Assembly: GCA_039720395.1 (NCBI GenBank)
Contig: CM077824.1
Span: forward strand, 29,603,675 to 29,667,674
Source: Liquidambar formosana
Taxonomy: Eukaryota > Streptophyta > Magnoliopsida > Saxifragales > Altingiaceae
Reading direction: 5' to 3'
DNA: 64,000 bases
The translations under genes were made by a program, and so were the position numbers. The notes beneath the pieces were generated by a model. It did not search any database, had not been told where the DNA came from, and worked only from the letters and a program-made list of their open reading frames with translations. Positions within the stretch are counted from its first letter, which is position 1, and the number at the start of each line of letters is the position of its first letter. Shown piece by piece: positions 32,323 through 43,135 of the stretch.

Positions 32323-34059
32323 TTACAGGTTCGAGATTCTCTCATGTTCATCATTAATTGCTTTGTTTAAGTCAGGGTCTTTAGACATTTGTACAATATA
32401 TTCGTCAAGGGACATATCAACATAAGAAAAATCAGAGCTCGTTTCATTAGTAAAAGGAGTGATTACATCAAGGATTTTCTTCACGGCCTTTTTACCAAGC
32501 ATAGCCTGAGCGCTACCTTCAATAGTCTCTGCTCCCTTCTCCCAACTCCAAGTACTAGTTCCCCCATTAGCATCTTTAATCAACTTTGATAAGTCTCCCG
32601 CAACTGCCTCTTCAGTCAAGGCAAGTATGTACATGTCATGGTCAGATAGTAGCAAGTTCCATGCTCCCTGTTCCAGATTATCGGCCCAGTCCACTTCTGG
32701 TATCTCTATCTTGGTTGGTTACTTCAAAATAAGCTCCATTCTCAGCTCTTCTGTAAAGAATACTTCTAGTCCAGGTAACCTCTTCCCGCTCCTTTTGTCT
32801 ATCCAGGGTTCAGGGAAACCACAATAGGGAAAGTTTTCTCCTTCTTTGACAAAATTCCCATTGAGCGTGTTCTTATTCTGTGGGAACCCTTCTTTTCCCT
32901 CGTAACCTAACCCTTTGCGATTCTTCTGTGTTCAAAAGTCTGGGAATTCGGTGATTCCTTGGCCATTTCTCCCTATGCCCATGCCTGGCATATATCCCAT
33001 CTTCTTCATGAAGTGCGCCACCATGTGGCTTACTCCTTCTGCAAAGTCTGGGCAAACTTTTTCCTTCTCTGTATCCTTCCTTTCCAGCACTTGTACCAAC
33101 TCAAATCCTCTCCATCCCAGGTTTTCTTCTCCTTCCTTGATTCCCAGAACCTGACCAGTTATCTCCCCATCTCTATGAATCACTAGAACACCTCCTTCCC
33201 ATGGTAATTTGATTTTCTGATGTACCGTGGATGGAACAGCTTCTAACGGATGGAGCCAAGTTCTCCCCAGAAGTAGATTATAGTTTGCTGGTATGTCCAT
33301 TACACAAAATTCAACTGTTGACTCAGTAGGTCCAACCTTGCAAGTAGTTGTAAATGTTCCAAGCACACTTCTTGAGCTATTATCATACCCTCTTACCGTC
33401 ATGGCAGATGGTGCGAGTTCTTCTTTGCAGATTCCCAGTCTGGTGGCTGTGCGCAAAGGGCACACATTTAGTGCTGACCCATTATCTATCAGAACTGCTG
33501 GGATTCTTAAATCCTTGCATTCTACGGTAACGTACAAAGGCTTTGCATGCTCTGTACCTTCAGTTGGGAGATCTTCTTTCGAGAAAGTTAAAACAGCCCT
33601 GCTGGTAGATCCAACTCCCATGATTGATAATACCTGTTGTGGTGTTGTTTCTACGGATACCTCATGTCTTGCCAGCGCATCCAAGAGTGTTTGTCGGTGG
33701 TTTTTGGAAGCCACTAATAAACCCCACAGGCTGATGTTTGCTTGTGTTTTTTTTAGTTGCTTTAAGACCCTGTCTTCCTCTTCTTCTTTCCCTACATCTG
33801 CAATTTTCTGTCTCAGTTCTTCTATATCAACTTCTTGATTTACCTCTCTTCCTGGGTGGTCACCCTCCAAAAAGGGTGGTTTAAAATGTCTCCCTGTGCG
33901 CGTGAGGTGCATAGTATCTTCACTTTCAGTCCCTTCTCTGATTTCTTCCCAAAACTTTGTTCCCTGTGTCTCTTCTTCTTCATCGCTGTCATCCCATGGC
34001 ACACATACAGCTATTATTAGTGTTGATGGGTCCCAATTCTTACTTTCTTCCTCGATCAC
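32323..34059 (-). pseudogene. Outer protease with G-patch-like domain
   Basis: Acidic linker, then protease with VLIDNGSALNVCPLRTATRLG and YNLLLGRTWLHPLEAVPS. It is followed by FMKKMGYMPGMGIGRNGQGI, which matches the G-patch pattern (aromatic plus repeated glycines spaced Gx2GxG...QG), and after TGA 32932-32934 by NRKGLGYEGKEGF, a second glycine-rich segment. The same frame goes on through a TAA near 32720 to an acidic tail ending at 32323. There is no intron between protease and RT, unlike the inner element. G-patch domains after protease are established in betaretroviruses; the call here rests on the motif. Confidence 0.75.
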
Positions 34060-34104
34060 ATTGGCATATAGTGGAGGTGCATTCTTATGATTGGGTATGG
34101 GGTT

Positions 34105-35412
34105 TTAATGTACATTGGGCTTTTTCTCTGGCCCAGGAGGTGGTAGCTTTCCTGAATCTATCATATCCTGGATTTCATGCCTCAAGCGGGTGCAATTATC
34201 GATCTTGTGCCCAATCCGTTGATGGAATTCACAAAACTCGTTCTGCCTCCAATTGGACGGGATGGGACTTGGGAGTGCTCTTGGTTCCAGTGCTTGTAGG
34301 TACCCCCGTTTTGATAGGTTGGCAAAAGCTTTAGACAAAGGAACCCCTAGGTCATGGAATACTCTCGGCTTCTTCTCAGTTGGCTAAATGGTACTGACTG
34401 CTGCTTGTGTTGCTCCACCGGCTCTAACTCCGCTATTTGGAACATTGCTGTTGGCTCCAAATACTCTTTTGGGCTTGCCTTCTATTTGTCCCTTATGGAT
34501 TGCATCTTCTATCCTTGTTCCACACTGATACAATTGTTGAAAGTCCATAACAGATGAGGTCAGCATTTTATCGAAGTAAACTGATGTTAGATTTTTCAGC
34601 ACCATATTGACTTGATCTATCTCTGCTGGCCTGTTGGTCAATTTTACTGCTTTTGCCCTCCATCTACTTATAAACTCAGAGAAGGGTTCATCAGGCCTCT
34701 GCCTTGTCATCTCCAAATCTCGCAGTGTTACATACAGCATAGTATTGTAGTTGTATTTATTTGTGAATTCTTGGGCTAAAGCCTCCCAAGATCCAACCAT
34801 CTTCTCTTCCAACCCATAATACCATTTTGATGCATCCCCTGAGAACGACAAAGGGAAAGCGTGCAAGATCTGCTCTGAATTTAGTCCCCTCATTCGTGTA
34901 ATGCTCATGTACTGACGGAGGTGCTGCTTGGGATCGCCAGTCCCATCAAATTTCTCATAGTCTGCCATCTTGAATTTAGAGGGTAACTGGGCTTTAGCTG
35001 TGGACTCGGCATTGGGCATGGAGAACATGTAGTCATCCATTCCTTGGGATTTGCGCCATGCGGCCTTCATTTGGCCCATTTGCTCTCTCATTTCTTGATT
35101 CTCAGCCTCTAGTTTGTCTACCCGTGGGTCTTCTACTTTGTCCTTTCCTTTGGCGTTTTTCTTGATTGTGTAGTCAACATAGTCTTCATCATCCCAGGCA
35201 TTCTCATTTTCATCCGTCTTTCGAGCGCTGCTTTTTTCTCCAGTTTTCTCTTCTTCACCTTCGGAATACTTTTGCTCTTTTTCTTCTTTGGGCTTACTTC
35301 CCCCTATCTCTAGGTTATCCATCCTTTGTACCAATGCAGCGACCATTTTTTTTACCTCAGCTTTTTCTTGTTGCATCAAAGCCATAAGATCAGCTAGGGT
35401 TGGTTCTGCCAT
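34105..35412 (-). pseudogene. Outer gag with nonsense codons
   Basis: Starts at ATG 35412 (MAEPTLADLM); the frame is open upstream, but that stretch lacks an ATG. Acidic/lysine coil, then capsid-like domain (KFDGTGDPKQHLRQYM, ASKWYYGLEEK, KYNYNTMLYVTLRDLE, FISRWRAKAVKL). TAG at 34384-34386, then the same frame with the Tat Cys-His box CEFHQRIGHKIDNC and TAA at 34105-34107. Protease follows in the same frame, so gag and protease were one frame originally. Confidence 0.88.
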
Positions 35413-35952
35413 CTGTTCTATTCTTCTCAATCGATTGGATGTAGGTAAACGAGTCCAAACACCACCTGAATGCTCAATTTTTACTGAAATTCGACCAAAG
35501 CAAATGTTTAAGTTCACATCCTTTTACCAAGTGAGAAACTTATTCTGGTATGACTTTACCCAATTCCCTTTTTATCATACTTTGGGCCCCGTCATGTTTA
35601 CTAAATCTTTTGAGTGCCCCAAAGTTTGATAAGTGTACAAAATTGGTTATTTCTTTAAACATAAGCCCATTTACAAATTCTCTCACCTCACCAGCATTTT
35701 TTTGGGCCCAAGTCCCTCTTCTTTCTTTTTTTTTTTTTTTTTTTTTCAAGCTTGGACCCAATTTACAAAGCTGCTCATCTCTCACACACTGGGCTTTAAG
35801 CTTAAAGAATAATCAACTTTGAACTTCAATTTGTTTGGATTTGTTTGCTCATTGAATCTGGTTTAGTCCTAACATTTACTAGGCCCTCATAATTTATTAT
35901 CTTTCAATTTGAGTCCAATACACTCACTCATCCCTCTTCTTTTTCTGAAAAA
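35413..35952. other. Outer leader, T-rich spacer
   Basis: Region before gag on the minus strand. It has an uninterrupted T run near 35730-35746. A minus-strand frame of about 80 codons crosses the homopolymer and is not supported as a gene. Confidence 0.45.
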
Positions 35953-36296
35953 ATGCCTACGGATCCTTCCTATTGTCGAACGAGTAAAGGAGTTAGGGAT
36001 TTCCTAGTCCAATTACGTATGACTAAAGCCCAAGGTGTTTGGGTGACCAAACTTCCAAGCCCAAACCTTATGGGTTACTATCTCGCTCAGCTACTCAAAG
36101 CTCTTGGCCTCTGGCCGACGCTAACGCTATGATTGACAGCCTAAGCGTCGGTTTGTCAAAAAAAAAAATGGCAATAGTAGCTGATAACCCAAGGCTCGAG
36201 GGATTAATTAATCCCCTACTCCCAATAGCGTCTGGCTTTATGATAGCGTGTTGGTCCTCCTGGCAACGCATTAACTCTCACATCCCCTCTCTCTGA
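35953..36296 (+). pseudogene. Small broken plus-strand reading frame in outer leader
   Basis: ATG at 35953 opens 59 codons (MPTDPSYCRTSKGV..., moderately hydrophobic, containing NLMGYYLAQLLKALGLWP) ending at TGA 36130. A frame offset by two continues past it to TGA 36296 with ...ANAMIDSLSVGL... and an IASGFMIACWSSW segment. The composition is smooth across the junction, which suggests one frame broken by a small indel near 36110-36120. I do not recognise it. It lies just upstream of the coiled-coil frame on the same strand. Confidence 0.4.
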
Positions 36297-36403
36297 CTCT
36301 TGAGCTTCTTAATAAACAGAGATTAAGTGTTGGCAATCTCACAATTATTCGAAAACTCAAACCCCCACTTCCCTCATTTTTCTCACTCTTTACTCCAGAC
36401 TTA

Positions 36404-36960
36404 ATGGCTTCTTCTTCTTCCTCTCACAACCGCCCTGACTTAAATGCTGTGCCAGACACACAGCCGGACATTTGGCATCCCTTATTCGTAACTTATGACT
36501 AGCCCATCACAGTTAATGATACTGTGGTACACAACCATACAAATGCTGCAGCGGTAGCCGCAGGGCTCTTTACTCCTCGTGACGAAAGGATACTGAATGC
36601 GAGGTCCGATATGGATCTATTGAGGATGCCATGGCCCTAAGTGTTCGGGCCACTACAGTCACTTCCAGTATGGCTCGGCGCCTGCATACTAGGAGTGGGG
36701 AAGTCCAAAGGCTAAACAATCAAACTCTCAGCCTTCAAAGAAAGATCCAATGGTCCAGTCGGACAATAAGGACCCTAAAAGAGGAGAGCAGAGCTCTGAA
36801 GGAGATGGTGGATGCCTATGCCAGGGGGGTTACACCTAGAGTTGTAGCTCTAGAAGGGCTCGAGGATCAAGTTCGGGAGCAACTGGGAAAGCTCCAGAAC
36901 GAAGTTCAGAGTCACTCTTCTGGTCCTTCCAGCCCTCCCCAGGATGTTACCATGGAGTAG
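36404..36960 (+). pseudogene. Antisense coiled-coil reading frame in outer leader
   Basis: ATG at 36404 (MASSSSSSHNRPDLN). TAG at 36500 interrupts after 32 codons, the same frame continues to about 36620, then a one-base slip moves to the frame ending at TAG 36960. The last 110 residues are rich in L, R, E and Q at heptad spacing (LNNQTLSLQRKI, TLKEESRALKEMV, LEDQVREQLGKLQNEV) and end in SSGPSSPPQD, a typical coiled-coil plus tail. About 185 codons in all. It is opposite to gag-pol, in the leader, where Ogre elements normally carry a sense ORF1. Unknown function; interpreted as a third decayed antisense gene. Confidence 0.55.
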
Positions 36961-37177
36961 TTCCTTTTCTCTCTTTTTTCCTTCTCTTTTCTTTTCTTTA
37001 TTTTTCTCTCTTTTTTTTCTTTTTCTGTTATTGAATCTAATGAACACCCCCTTTTTTCTCTCTCAGAGTATAGAAGAAGAGTAAACGAACATAAAAGGAT
37101 ATTATATTTCATAAGCTAAAACCAAATTACATATTCTGCACTACTAGCTACCATAAGCCAAAATACAAAATACATCT

Positions 37178-37339
37178 TTAACTCTCAAAATGATACATAA
37201 AAATGAGTAGGAACGCGATGAGCGCCAGAAATGGAATAATCCTTCGGAATGGAATCTTTACACATGCGCAATAGAAGGCCACTTGGAGTGAGAGTATGGT
37301 GAACAGAACAGCGAAGACGAAGAAATCCCAAAAAAACAT
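37178..37339 (-). CDS. Small two-helix membrane protein reading frame in outer leader
   Basis: 53 codons on the sense (minus) strand from ATG 37337-37339. Two hydrophobic stretches, FFVFAVLFTILSLQVAFYC and IIPFLALIAFLLIFMYHF, separated by a short basic loop (VKIPFRR), suggest a hairpin membrane protein. TATAAA at 37379-37384 (minus) lies 40 bp upstream. It converges on the coiled-coil frame. No family recognised; the frame is short enough that chance is possible. Confidence 0.35.
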   Translation of the reverse strand: MFFWDFFVFAVLFTILSLQVAFYCACVKIPFRRIIPFLALIAFLLIFMYHFES

Positions 37340-37414
37340 TGTGAGGGAGGAGGCTCTGGTAGGGAAAAATGATAGAAGTTTATAGGAAGAAATCCCAGGG
37401 GCTAAAAATGGCAA

Positions 37415-37998
37415 ACCCCCCTTATTGATTTGCAGGTAGTGGCTACTTATAGAAGGGACATCAGCTTTCCAGTGGTCACGTGGAGGGGACCCTTAATGAC
37501 CATAAGCATTGAACCTTCTAGGAATAATGATTCCTCCCCTAAATAGCAAAATCCCACTTCCTTTCCCATATTGGGCACAACTTGAAATAGTAAATAAATA
37601 ATGTGGACCACGCCCCGTACCCATGATAAACATCTAATCATGGATGCAATTATGACACACAAAATGACATGCAAAAAGCAGGAATTTTCCATGTGTGGCT
37701 GGTCAGCAGGGTACTTCTTCGACAAGGGTCACCCAGGCTAGGATGCTCAATGAGCAATCCATTAACGTACTCACAAGCTTATTACAGGCTAGTGGCACAG
37801 ACCGTAGGTTGATGATGCTGACTCCCAGTAACCATAGGCGCAAATAGGGCCCGGTACTTTTCGTCAAACTGTCATCGAGGGTATAAGGGTAATCGTGCCC
37901 GTGTGTGCAATTATTTAGTTCTTATTCAATTATATTTCCCAGTTTAATTAAAGCCAACAATCATTCACATGGAGTCTAGCTCTTTAGCACAGTTTAGC
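37415..37998 (-). other. Outer leader next to primer site, no gene seen
   Basis: Between primer site and the small membrane frame. A 92-codon minus-strand frame at 37447-37725 exists but shows no recognisable feature. Likely non-coding leader. Confidence 0.45.
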
Positions 37999-38016
37999 TC
38001 CCCAGCGGAGTCGCCA
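37999..38016 (-). other. Primer binding site, tRNA-Arg (outer)
   Basis: Minus-strand TGGCGACTCCGCTGGGGA, one base inside the 5' LTR, complementary to tRNA-Arg 3' sequence and differing by one base from the inner site. The 11-base core recurs in the LTR 76 bp away (38083). Confidence 0.85.
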
Positions 38017-38017
38017 C

Positions 38018-39668
38018 TGTAAGCGCCGCGGGCTGATGCGGCCCTTTGGACGTATACCCTATTGCGAAGCGCTAGCGTGTCAGGAGTCGCCACCCAATTC
38101 AGCCTTGGGAACTAATCATACCATTCTGGGGAATTCAATCTCAAATTCGATGTATTTGGGCTAGAGATCCAGAGTTCGGAGCTAAGGTACAATGTTGGGA
38201 AGGTGTTAAGCACCCAACAATGCCCGATAAAAAACCGGCCTCCGTAAACGATTGTTGGCTATATTTAACCCGGAATATTTAATTGAATTTCATCCATAAG
38301 CACACAATTTATGAAATGTCATGCCAATCATATGAAAAATGATGTGAGTAAAATGAGAAAGAGGTTATAATACATAACAAAACAAGATACACAGGAAATA
38401 AGATATACAGGTTAACATTTAATGGACTAACCAAAATCAGGGTAAATCATCATGAATATTTAATCTTACAAAGAGACATAATAATAACTGAAGTAATTGA
38501 AAGTGGGTAAAGGATGCATACGCAATAGAAATTAATGAGTACGCATAATGCGTACGCAACACCAACAAATGCGCATGCATAAGTATGCGTACGCAACAAA
38601 CACTAATGCGTACGCATACGTTTACTGTGTTCTCCCCTGATCTTGGCGCGAACTGAAATCGCACGCATCAGTTTTCATCTTGTTAGGGGTCAACTTCTTT
38701 ATAACTTATCTCAATCATTTCTTAATCATATTTAATGATTCAAAACCTGGATCGCAATTCTCATAGTATACTACAAGCACACATAACTCATTTACACAAA
38801 TATTTACAGAACCATGGTCATGTTTGAGTTCAAAGTCTGGGGTTTGCAACCCGGTGACTGTCCGGTCCGTACAAAGAAAAAAAATAATTAATGATATCTA
38901 TCTACCGAGTACATCTTGGTTAATCCTCGATGTATTCTTTAGTGTTAAAAGAAAGAATAATAAATATTGGAATGAGAATAACTTACCCTCAGGTTTGAGT
39001 GCCTCCGATATCGATGCGGCGATTCCCACCTTGTCGCTTTAGATTACAGCTTTAAATTCCCTTAGTTTCTTCCTGGTTTTCTAGTGCTTGGGCAATTGTT
39101 TTATGGATGATTTTATTTCTTTTTCTCTATAAGTTTCTGACTGGTTTTCTCACTGGTTTCTCAACTCTCCAATGGTTTAACTAGAATGATTTTCTCTCCC
39201 CCCCCTCCTCCTCTGTTCAGAAGAGTCTGTATTTATAGACTGCGGTAAGTCAGTTCTCCTCATTAAAAAAAAAAAAAAAACTGAAATCACACCTGTCCGA
39301 CCCAGGAAATCAGCAACCGGCTGGTTCCCTTGTCTTGTTCCCCATACATTTCAAATTCAAGCGGTCGCCGAAATCTTTTCCCTCTACCCCATGCTGATCA
39401 GACTTGGGTGAAAACATCGGTGCTGGAAAATGGGGAAGTGACAGATGGTGCGTACGTATATGCTACTATTGCGTACGCATCATGCGTACGCATATAGACT
39501 ATATGCGTACGTAAGAGGTAAACAGACAGGCTCTCAAGCTGCAATCTAAGCGACTCGTCGGTAATTGCTTTGTCAATTTCTCGGGACACACAATAAACCT
39601 CATCATCGGGATTCCAAATCGGGCAATCTCACATCTGATTGGGCGGTACAAAATGGGGTGTCTACATA
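38018..39668 (-). repeat. 5' LTR of outer element
   Basis: 1651 bp, partner of 1094-2754. Promoter TATAAATA on the minus strand at 39230-39237. It has five exact TGCGTACGCA sites (38549, 38586, 38607, 39470, 39483). Confidence 0.93.
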
Positions 39669-39673
39669 AAGTT
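39669..39673. repeat. Target site duplication TAAAG (right)
   Basis: Matches 1089-1093 exactly and defines the right end of the outer element. Confidence 0.9.
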
Positions 39674-41077
39674 AATGGAAAATTAAGTTAGAAATGATTT
39701 ATAAAGAACGTATCTTATGTTTTTGCTAATTTTGGAACATATTAAGTACTTAAGATTATGCTCATTTAGGTGTTGCGTATGTGTTAGATTTACGTGTTGA
39801 TTAGCAGTGTTTTCTTTGAATGAACAAAAATAATACGATGATTAAGATACTTATCATGAACTAAAGCCTTATAAATTTTTCTTGTCCATGATGGAATTTA
39901 ATATATAAAATGTGATTAATTATTGTACTTATATTTGGGTATACGTTGGAACTAATATGGTTAAAGAATTGTCTAAAAGACAGAGTTGATGAAGTCGTAT
40001 GAAATTTTTCACCATGATTATAAGACTAAATATGATAACATGTATGAAAGATGTTTTGATGCTAACATTTTATGAAGGACTTTAAGTTTTGGTTTATCTA
40101 CAAAACTTTAAAAGTTTATATATTTTTTTTTTATTTTAAAAATATGGCATAAGAGACAATAGCATTTGTATAGTTGGTATAAGGACGTAATGTTCTTAGT
40201 AGTTAGAGAAAGTATCATAGTAAGCAGACAATAATTATGGTTAGAAATAATTATGATTGGGTTCCACTAACATGCCTAGCCTATAAAGTTTTATAGTTAG
40301 GTTGTCTTAGGCTATTTTAAATATGCTTGATCAATGGGAGTTCAAGATTATGTGATGACTGAATTTTATAATGTGATACTAAATCCCATTCAAGATGAGG
40401 TAACCCATAAAGTACGGGGTTTTTTGCCATTAAGGTTTGTGAAGTTATTTCGTGAAATTATATTTATTTGTTATATTGCCATATTTTGTGCACATATAGT
40501 TTTTTGTTTATGGCAGGATGAGCTCATCATAAAGAAAATCATTCAAGAAAGTAGACATCTATCTTAAAGTATAGTGGGTACCAATTAATTTTCTTATACT
40601 GTATTATTGTGCACATAAAGTATGATTGATGTAATTTTTAGCATATGATATATGCTATGTACCTATATCTTATTGTTGTAAATGACATCAATAAAGGTCT
40701 CGAGATATAAAGTAAAGACATAAAAGTCTCATTGGAGGCATGTGAGCTTCGATTAGAAGCGTAAAGGCTTCCTTGTGAGGTATAAAGAGATTTCATGGGA
40801 AACCATAAAGAGAACCGATATTAAACTTAGCACAAATTTTAATTACATTTAGTATGCTATTTTCATACCGCACTTACACATCATTTTGAGATCCATTTTG
40901 ATAGGGATATTAGCACTTGTAACTATGGAGTGGTATTATGTCGCTACATGATGTAGTGACTTCCATGATTCGGTGTTAGTATTTTTATTGGACCGGATTA
41001 TGTTACTAAGGTGTTTTCATTCAGGCTATATGTATGTGTGGCCACTTAAGTAAATCAACCCTAGAGTCATTTTTCAA

Positions 41078-41113
<36 letters not shown>

Positions 41114-41772
41114 TATTTTATTATTATTAGTCAAATAACAATCAATGTTGCCCAAGTAAGAAAATGTTAGAATTTTTATATAATGTGGGCTTACATTGAT
41201 TGATTTTTCTGGATTGTGAAAAACAGGTTGAATGTCTAGCCTGTAATGATATACGGTATAGCCTAATAGATGATGTGATCAATAAAATAAATGGGCTCTA
41301 GTGCACCTTAGTTCGTGATGTGGGATTATAAAGTGTGGGCCTATTCCTTATAAGTCAAGGAATCCATAATGGGAAAGACTCCATAAAATTTCTTTATAAA
41401 TAGGCCAGCTTCCCTCTACAATCCATAAGTTGAAAACTCTAGTAACCTGTCCCATTAGTGGCTACATAAAGAAAAAATGAGCAAGTAGAGGAAGACCGGC
41501 CTAGCTCCTAACTGTATTTCTTTTGCAGAGGTTTGTTAATTGGATTTAATGGCTTCTACAGGTACGCACATATTATTTATTATTATTATATTCCATATGT
41601 TCTATTTGTCTAGTATGGACTTAATATATTGTTCTTACAAGTGCCCTCTACAGGAGATATATGTCTCGACCAACTTGTGCACTAGTTCAGAGCATGTTTC
41701 TTACAGTGAACTTGCAATACTATGAGAACAAATGGCTGTTTTTAAAGTAACCCAATTATGTATTATAATTAG
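39674..41772. other. AT-rich flank, old repeat-like sequence, no gene
   Basis: No reading frame above about 80 codons. A TA microsatellite lies at 41083-41109. TATAAATAG at about 41395 is followed by a CT-rich stretch and ATG near 41550, resembling the promoter end of an LTR or gene, but no coding continuation is visible. Probably degraded transposon sequence. Confidence 0.45.
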
Positions 41773-43135
41773 TGATAAGCACAAAATATTCATTGAAATT
41801 ACTCCCTAATTTATATTTTCTAGTTATTTTATTATATTTAATTTTGTGTGTTTAAAGTGTTCTTGATTTATTGCAGGGCTGTTGAGTTTATACCAGAAAA
41901 GATGACAATCAGGACTACTTAAGCTAATAAATGCAACTTGAAATAGGTTTCTCACCTACCTAAAATTTCATGGAGCTGCAATAAGAGTTGGGTCAACAAT
42001 TTTGAAGATTTGAGCAGCTGAAATTCAAAGTTAGGCAAAGAAATTCATGATCCCAAAATCAACAGCAAATCTGGACAGATTGACCAAGTTTTGGTAATCT
42101 AGCCATAACTTGTGATTCCCATATCCGATTTGAGTGAAATTTGTGGCTCTGGAAAGATGACTTAAAGAGCTACAATTGTTTAGTTTATGGCATTTCCTGA
42201 TTCAAACGTCTTCCAAGTCAAAAATGAGCTGGAAGTGGACTTACTTGCAAAAAATCTGAATCTGGCAGCATTTGTCAAAGTGAGAACATGGGCAGCCAAG
42301 AATTCAAAGAAATTAGGCATTGCTTTTGACTTGTGGGATCAGCTGGATCCTTCCCCCATCTCCTATAAATACCAAGGGAATTCACATAACAAAGGGAAGG
42401 GAGGAGGAAAAGAGGAGGAGGTACAAAGGTGGCAAAGGGGAGAGACTAGTTCTTGGTTATCTACATGGCCAACTAATCTTTGTCTTAGGGGGGAGATGAA
42501 GCCCTAATCAAGTATTGTGTATTTTATTGTATTGTGTTGTTGATTTGATTATTTATGTATGAGGATTGCATAACTAGGAGGATTGTATTATTGATACAAT
42601 TGGTTTTAGTGTTTTTATCTCAAATTGTGTTTAATTTCTGTGATTTTAAATACAACGGTTATGCAATGGTTTTCACTGTATATATATTTGGAGATTAAGA
42701 TGATTCATGCTTAGACAAGATGAGTCATGCTCACAAATTAGTTTAGAATAAAGTAGGTGAGACGGTTCATGCTATATCTTTGATGAGTTATGCCTAATTT
42801 ACAAATATATGAACCTTTCTTGATGATGTCATTGGGCTTGTAGCTACAATGAGTCTTGCTCATACCAAATAATAACTTCTTGAAACACGTTACAATAAGT
42901 GCATTTTTATACAAGATTAGTGGTGGATTCGAGACCCTAAGTATTTCTTTTCTTGAAGAAAATATAAATTTATTTTGCTTGCATTATATAGAGTTCAAAA
43001 TTACAAAAATCATCTTTGTGAATTATTTTAGTATTTAGTTTTCAAAATTAAAATAATCCCAGTACAGTCCCTGTGGTACGACACCCGTACTACCACTATA
43101 TACAAATTTTTGCATCCTACGGGTAATTGATTTTG
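41773..43135. mobile_element. Athila-like Ty3/Gypsy LTR remnant
   Basis: Begins TGATAAGCACAAAATA and contains text I associate with plant Athila-type LTRs: a 'CCATAACTTGTGATTCCCAT' segment, repeated GAGTCATGCTCA-like phrases, and near the end AGTCCCTGTGGTACGACACCCG followed by ACTACCACTATATAC. The normal primer site does not follow, so it is a truncated or solo remnant. The family call is from memory of LTR style; no partner LTR is in the window. Confidence 0.45.

Larger units (their letters stand above)
1094..39668 (-). mobile_element. Outer Tat/Ogre-like Ty3/Gypsy retrotransposon with nested insertions
   Basis: Complete LTR retrotransposon on the minus strand: LTRs at both ends, tRNA-Arg primer site inside the right LTR, purine tract inside the left LTR, and TAAAG duplications. 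The domain order on the minus strand is gag, protease with G-patch, RT, RNase H, archaeal-type RNase H, integrase, followed by a long 3' region with plus-strand genes. Removing the three nested insertions and their duplications leaves about 18.3 kb, which is typical of giant Ogre elements. The gag-pol frame is dead (several stops, two frameshifts), yet two antisense genes keep open frames apart from insertions. By eye the LTRs differ at about 29 positions plus small indels (about 1.8%), making it older than the inner element. Confidence 0.93.

Noticed and set aside
35540..35785. 81-codon minus-strand frame just upstream of outer gag
   Set aside because: It runs through a long homopolymer encoding lysines and has no similarity to the inner leader.
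37999..38016. tRNA-Arg gene fragment
   Set aside because: Only the 3' 18 nt are present and at the exact primer-site position beside the LTR; the same holds for 18049-18066.
41395..41725. Small gene after the TATAAATAG at 41395
   Set aside because: The ATG near 41550 leads to short frames only, and proposed splice sites give an immediate stop.
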